From Gemmobacter caeni (GTDB taxonomy: Bacteria; Pseudomonadota; Alphaproteobacteria; Rhodobacterales; Rhodobacteraceae): DNA of 64,000 bases. The position numbers and the translations under genes are program-made. Below the pieces are notes generated by a model. The model worked only from the letters and a program-made list of their open reading frames with translations, made no database searches and was not told where the DNA came from. Positions 62,919-64,000 of the stretch are shown here, in pieces. Location: contig NZ_QBKP01000008.1 of the NCBI RefSeq assembly GCF_003054195.1, positions 174,697 to 238,696 on the forward strand, in the 5' to 3' direction. Position 1 is the first letter of the stretch. Every line of letters starts with the position of its first letter.

Positions 62919-64000
62919 CGCTGACTCCGAAACAGGAATGGTGGACCACCACGGAACTGGCAGCCAGCGGCCTGCCGGATGTGCCGGACACGCGGCAGGG
63001 TGTCGATGCCATGGCCGAGCGCCAGCACTGGCGCGCGCATCCGCATTACGCCCGGCGTCGCTCCGGTCGCGGCGGTGGCTGGGAATATTGCTGGCGACTG
63101 CTGCCCGCGCGGGCGCAACGGCGCCTGCTGGCCGAGGTTGCGCCAGCGGGCGGGGCAGGGGCCGAGCGTCCGGAGCGCGATACCGCATGGGCATGGTTCG
63201 AACGGCTGCCCGAGGCGGTGCAGGGCAAGGCGCGTGCGAAACTTCTGGTGATCCAGGCGGTCGAGGCGCTGGAGCCGGTGCTGGGCCGGGATCAGGCGAT
63301 CCGGCAGGTCGCAGCGGCTGAAGGCAAGGGCGTGCGCACGATCTGGGGCTGGCTCTCGCTGGTCGAAGGCGTGCGGCCCGATGACCGTCTGCCCTATCTC
63401 GCGGATCGCCACCGCGTCGAAACCGCGCCCCGGGGGGCAAGATCGGAGGTTGCGCCGGATTTCTTCGAACTGATCAAGAGCGATTTCCTGCGGTCCTCGG
63501 GGCCGAGCTTTTCGAGCTGCTATCGGCACCTGCATATCGACTTCGACGAGGCGCTGCGCGACGGGCTCTATCAGCGGATCTGCCTGCGCACCGGCGATGC
63601 CTGGACGCCTGCGGCCGAGGCGGGCTGGCGGCAGGAGATCATCGACTTCTATGGCGAGGGCGCGGATGAGGAACTGTTCTGCATCCCGGCGCTCGGCTCC
63701 GGGGCCTGGCTGCCCGCGCCGCTGATCGAGGCGCGGATGACCGCGCCCGGCAGGGTGATGCGGCTGGAGCTTCCGGCGGATTACCTGCACCGCCCGGCGC
63801 TGGATCAGGAAGCGCTGATGGCGCCGTTTCTGGAGGAGCTGGGCGAGGTGCTGGCCGGGATCGACCTTGGGCCGCTCTATGCCTTCGGCTTCGACTTCGG
63901 CCGGGTGGCCGACCTGTCCACGGTCAGTTTGCTGGCCATTGAAGCCGGTCTCAAACGCCGCGAGGCGCTGGCGCTGGAAATGCGCAACGTGCCCGGCGAC
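62915..64000 (+). pseudogene. MuA transposase N-terminus fused to Mu-type terminase C-terminus (3' partial)
   Basis: The frame is open from ATG 62915 (ATGA overlap) to the window end, 362 residues. Residues 1-65 are the Mu-type DNA-binding HTH (KQEWWTTTELAASGLPD; GRGGGWEYCWRLLP). Residues about 135-207 continue as MuA (WGWLSLVEGV; FFELIKSDFLRSSGPSFSSCYRHL). From about residue 208 it becomes a Mu-gp28-like large terminase: DEALRDGLYQRICLRTGD, ELFCIPALGSGAWLPAPLIEARM, AFGFDFGRVADLSTVSLL. The DDE transposase core and the terminase ATPase are absent, so neither activity is likely. This suggests an in-frame deletion. Confidence 0.75.

Larger units (their letters stand above)
59868..64000. mobile_element. 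Early end of a Mu-like prophage, deletion-damaged
   Basis: Gene order c-type repressor (leftward), operators, small Ner-region genes, ParB-like protein and MuA N-terminus (rightward) is that of the left end of Rhodobacterales Mu-like prophages. The transposase frame turns into a terminase C-terminus, so the transposase catalytic core, MuB and many genes between are missing. The left terminus was not located; 59868-59985 has no gene. Confidence 0.75.

Noticed and set aside
62708..63790. 360-codon minus-strand ORF
   Set aside because: Antisense to the MuA-terminase frame, which has recognisable motifs on the plus strand.

Overview
The window is high-GC DNA with alphaproteobacterial gene content, probably Rhodobacterales and possibly Paracoccus-like. 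Pointers are a GTA-type TIM-barrel tail protein, a DUF2312/GapR protein, a Pam3-gp28-type holin and a SelD fused to an FAD/NAD oxidoreductase. This placement comes from family knowledge; no search was run.

Region 1 (1-46,439) is the right-hand part of a large siphovirus-type prophage. From 1 to 12,633 lie tail-tip and lysis genes on the + strand: a receptor-binding protein with a 117-bp tandem repeat, a tail fibre, a TIM-barrel/BR0599 fusion, an endolysin, a holin and a coiled-coil membrane protein. From 12,630 to 22,143 a leftward set of small overlapping genes encodes DNA and nucleotide metabolism: an adenine methyltransferase, ThyX, a DEDD exonuclease, a GapR-like protein, a dATP/dGTP diphosphohydrolase, a MazG-like enzyme and an NrdR-like zinc ribbon. 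From 22,473 to 27,976 a rightward set carries a HerA-like ATPase, a 46-copy 20-bp tandem repeat and a cluster of tiny genes. Then comes a noncoding zone (27,980-29,240) holding a two-repeat CRISPR-like mini-array, a terminator, a second tandem repeat and an AT-rich control region. A leftward primase-helicase and its HTH partner follow. From 32,267 to 46,332 is the replication module: DUF2800 nuclease, Acb2-like protein, DUF2815 ssDNA-binding protein, family B polymerase, VRR-NUC, dCMP deaminase, N4/N6 methyltransferase, SNF2-type helicase, regulator, C5 methyltransferase and SLOG protein. The prophage ends at 46,416-46,439 in a tRNA 3' end, taken as an attachment site. Capsid, terminase and integrase genes would lie left of the window.

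Region 2 (46,440-50,952) is host chromosome: selD, a hydantoinase/oxoprolinase-like gene and an elongator tRNA-Met.

Region 3 (50,953-64,000) is mosaic mobile DNA: a broken tail-tip gene, a type III restriction-modification pair (mod, res) and the early end of a Mu-like prophage (S24 repressor, three operators, small early genes, ParB-like protein). Its MuA transposase gene is joined in frame to the C-terminal half of a Mu-type terminase and runs off the window, so this prophage looks deletion-damaged.

The most unusual signals are the phage-borne type I-E-like mini-array with its own promoter-like sequence, the 20-bp dyad array, a shared operator-like motif at several phage promoters, a 21-bp perfect inverted repeat that hides a ribosome binding site, and the MuA-terminase chimera.
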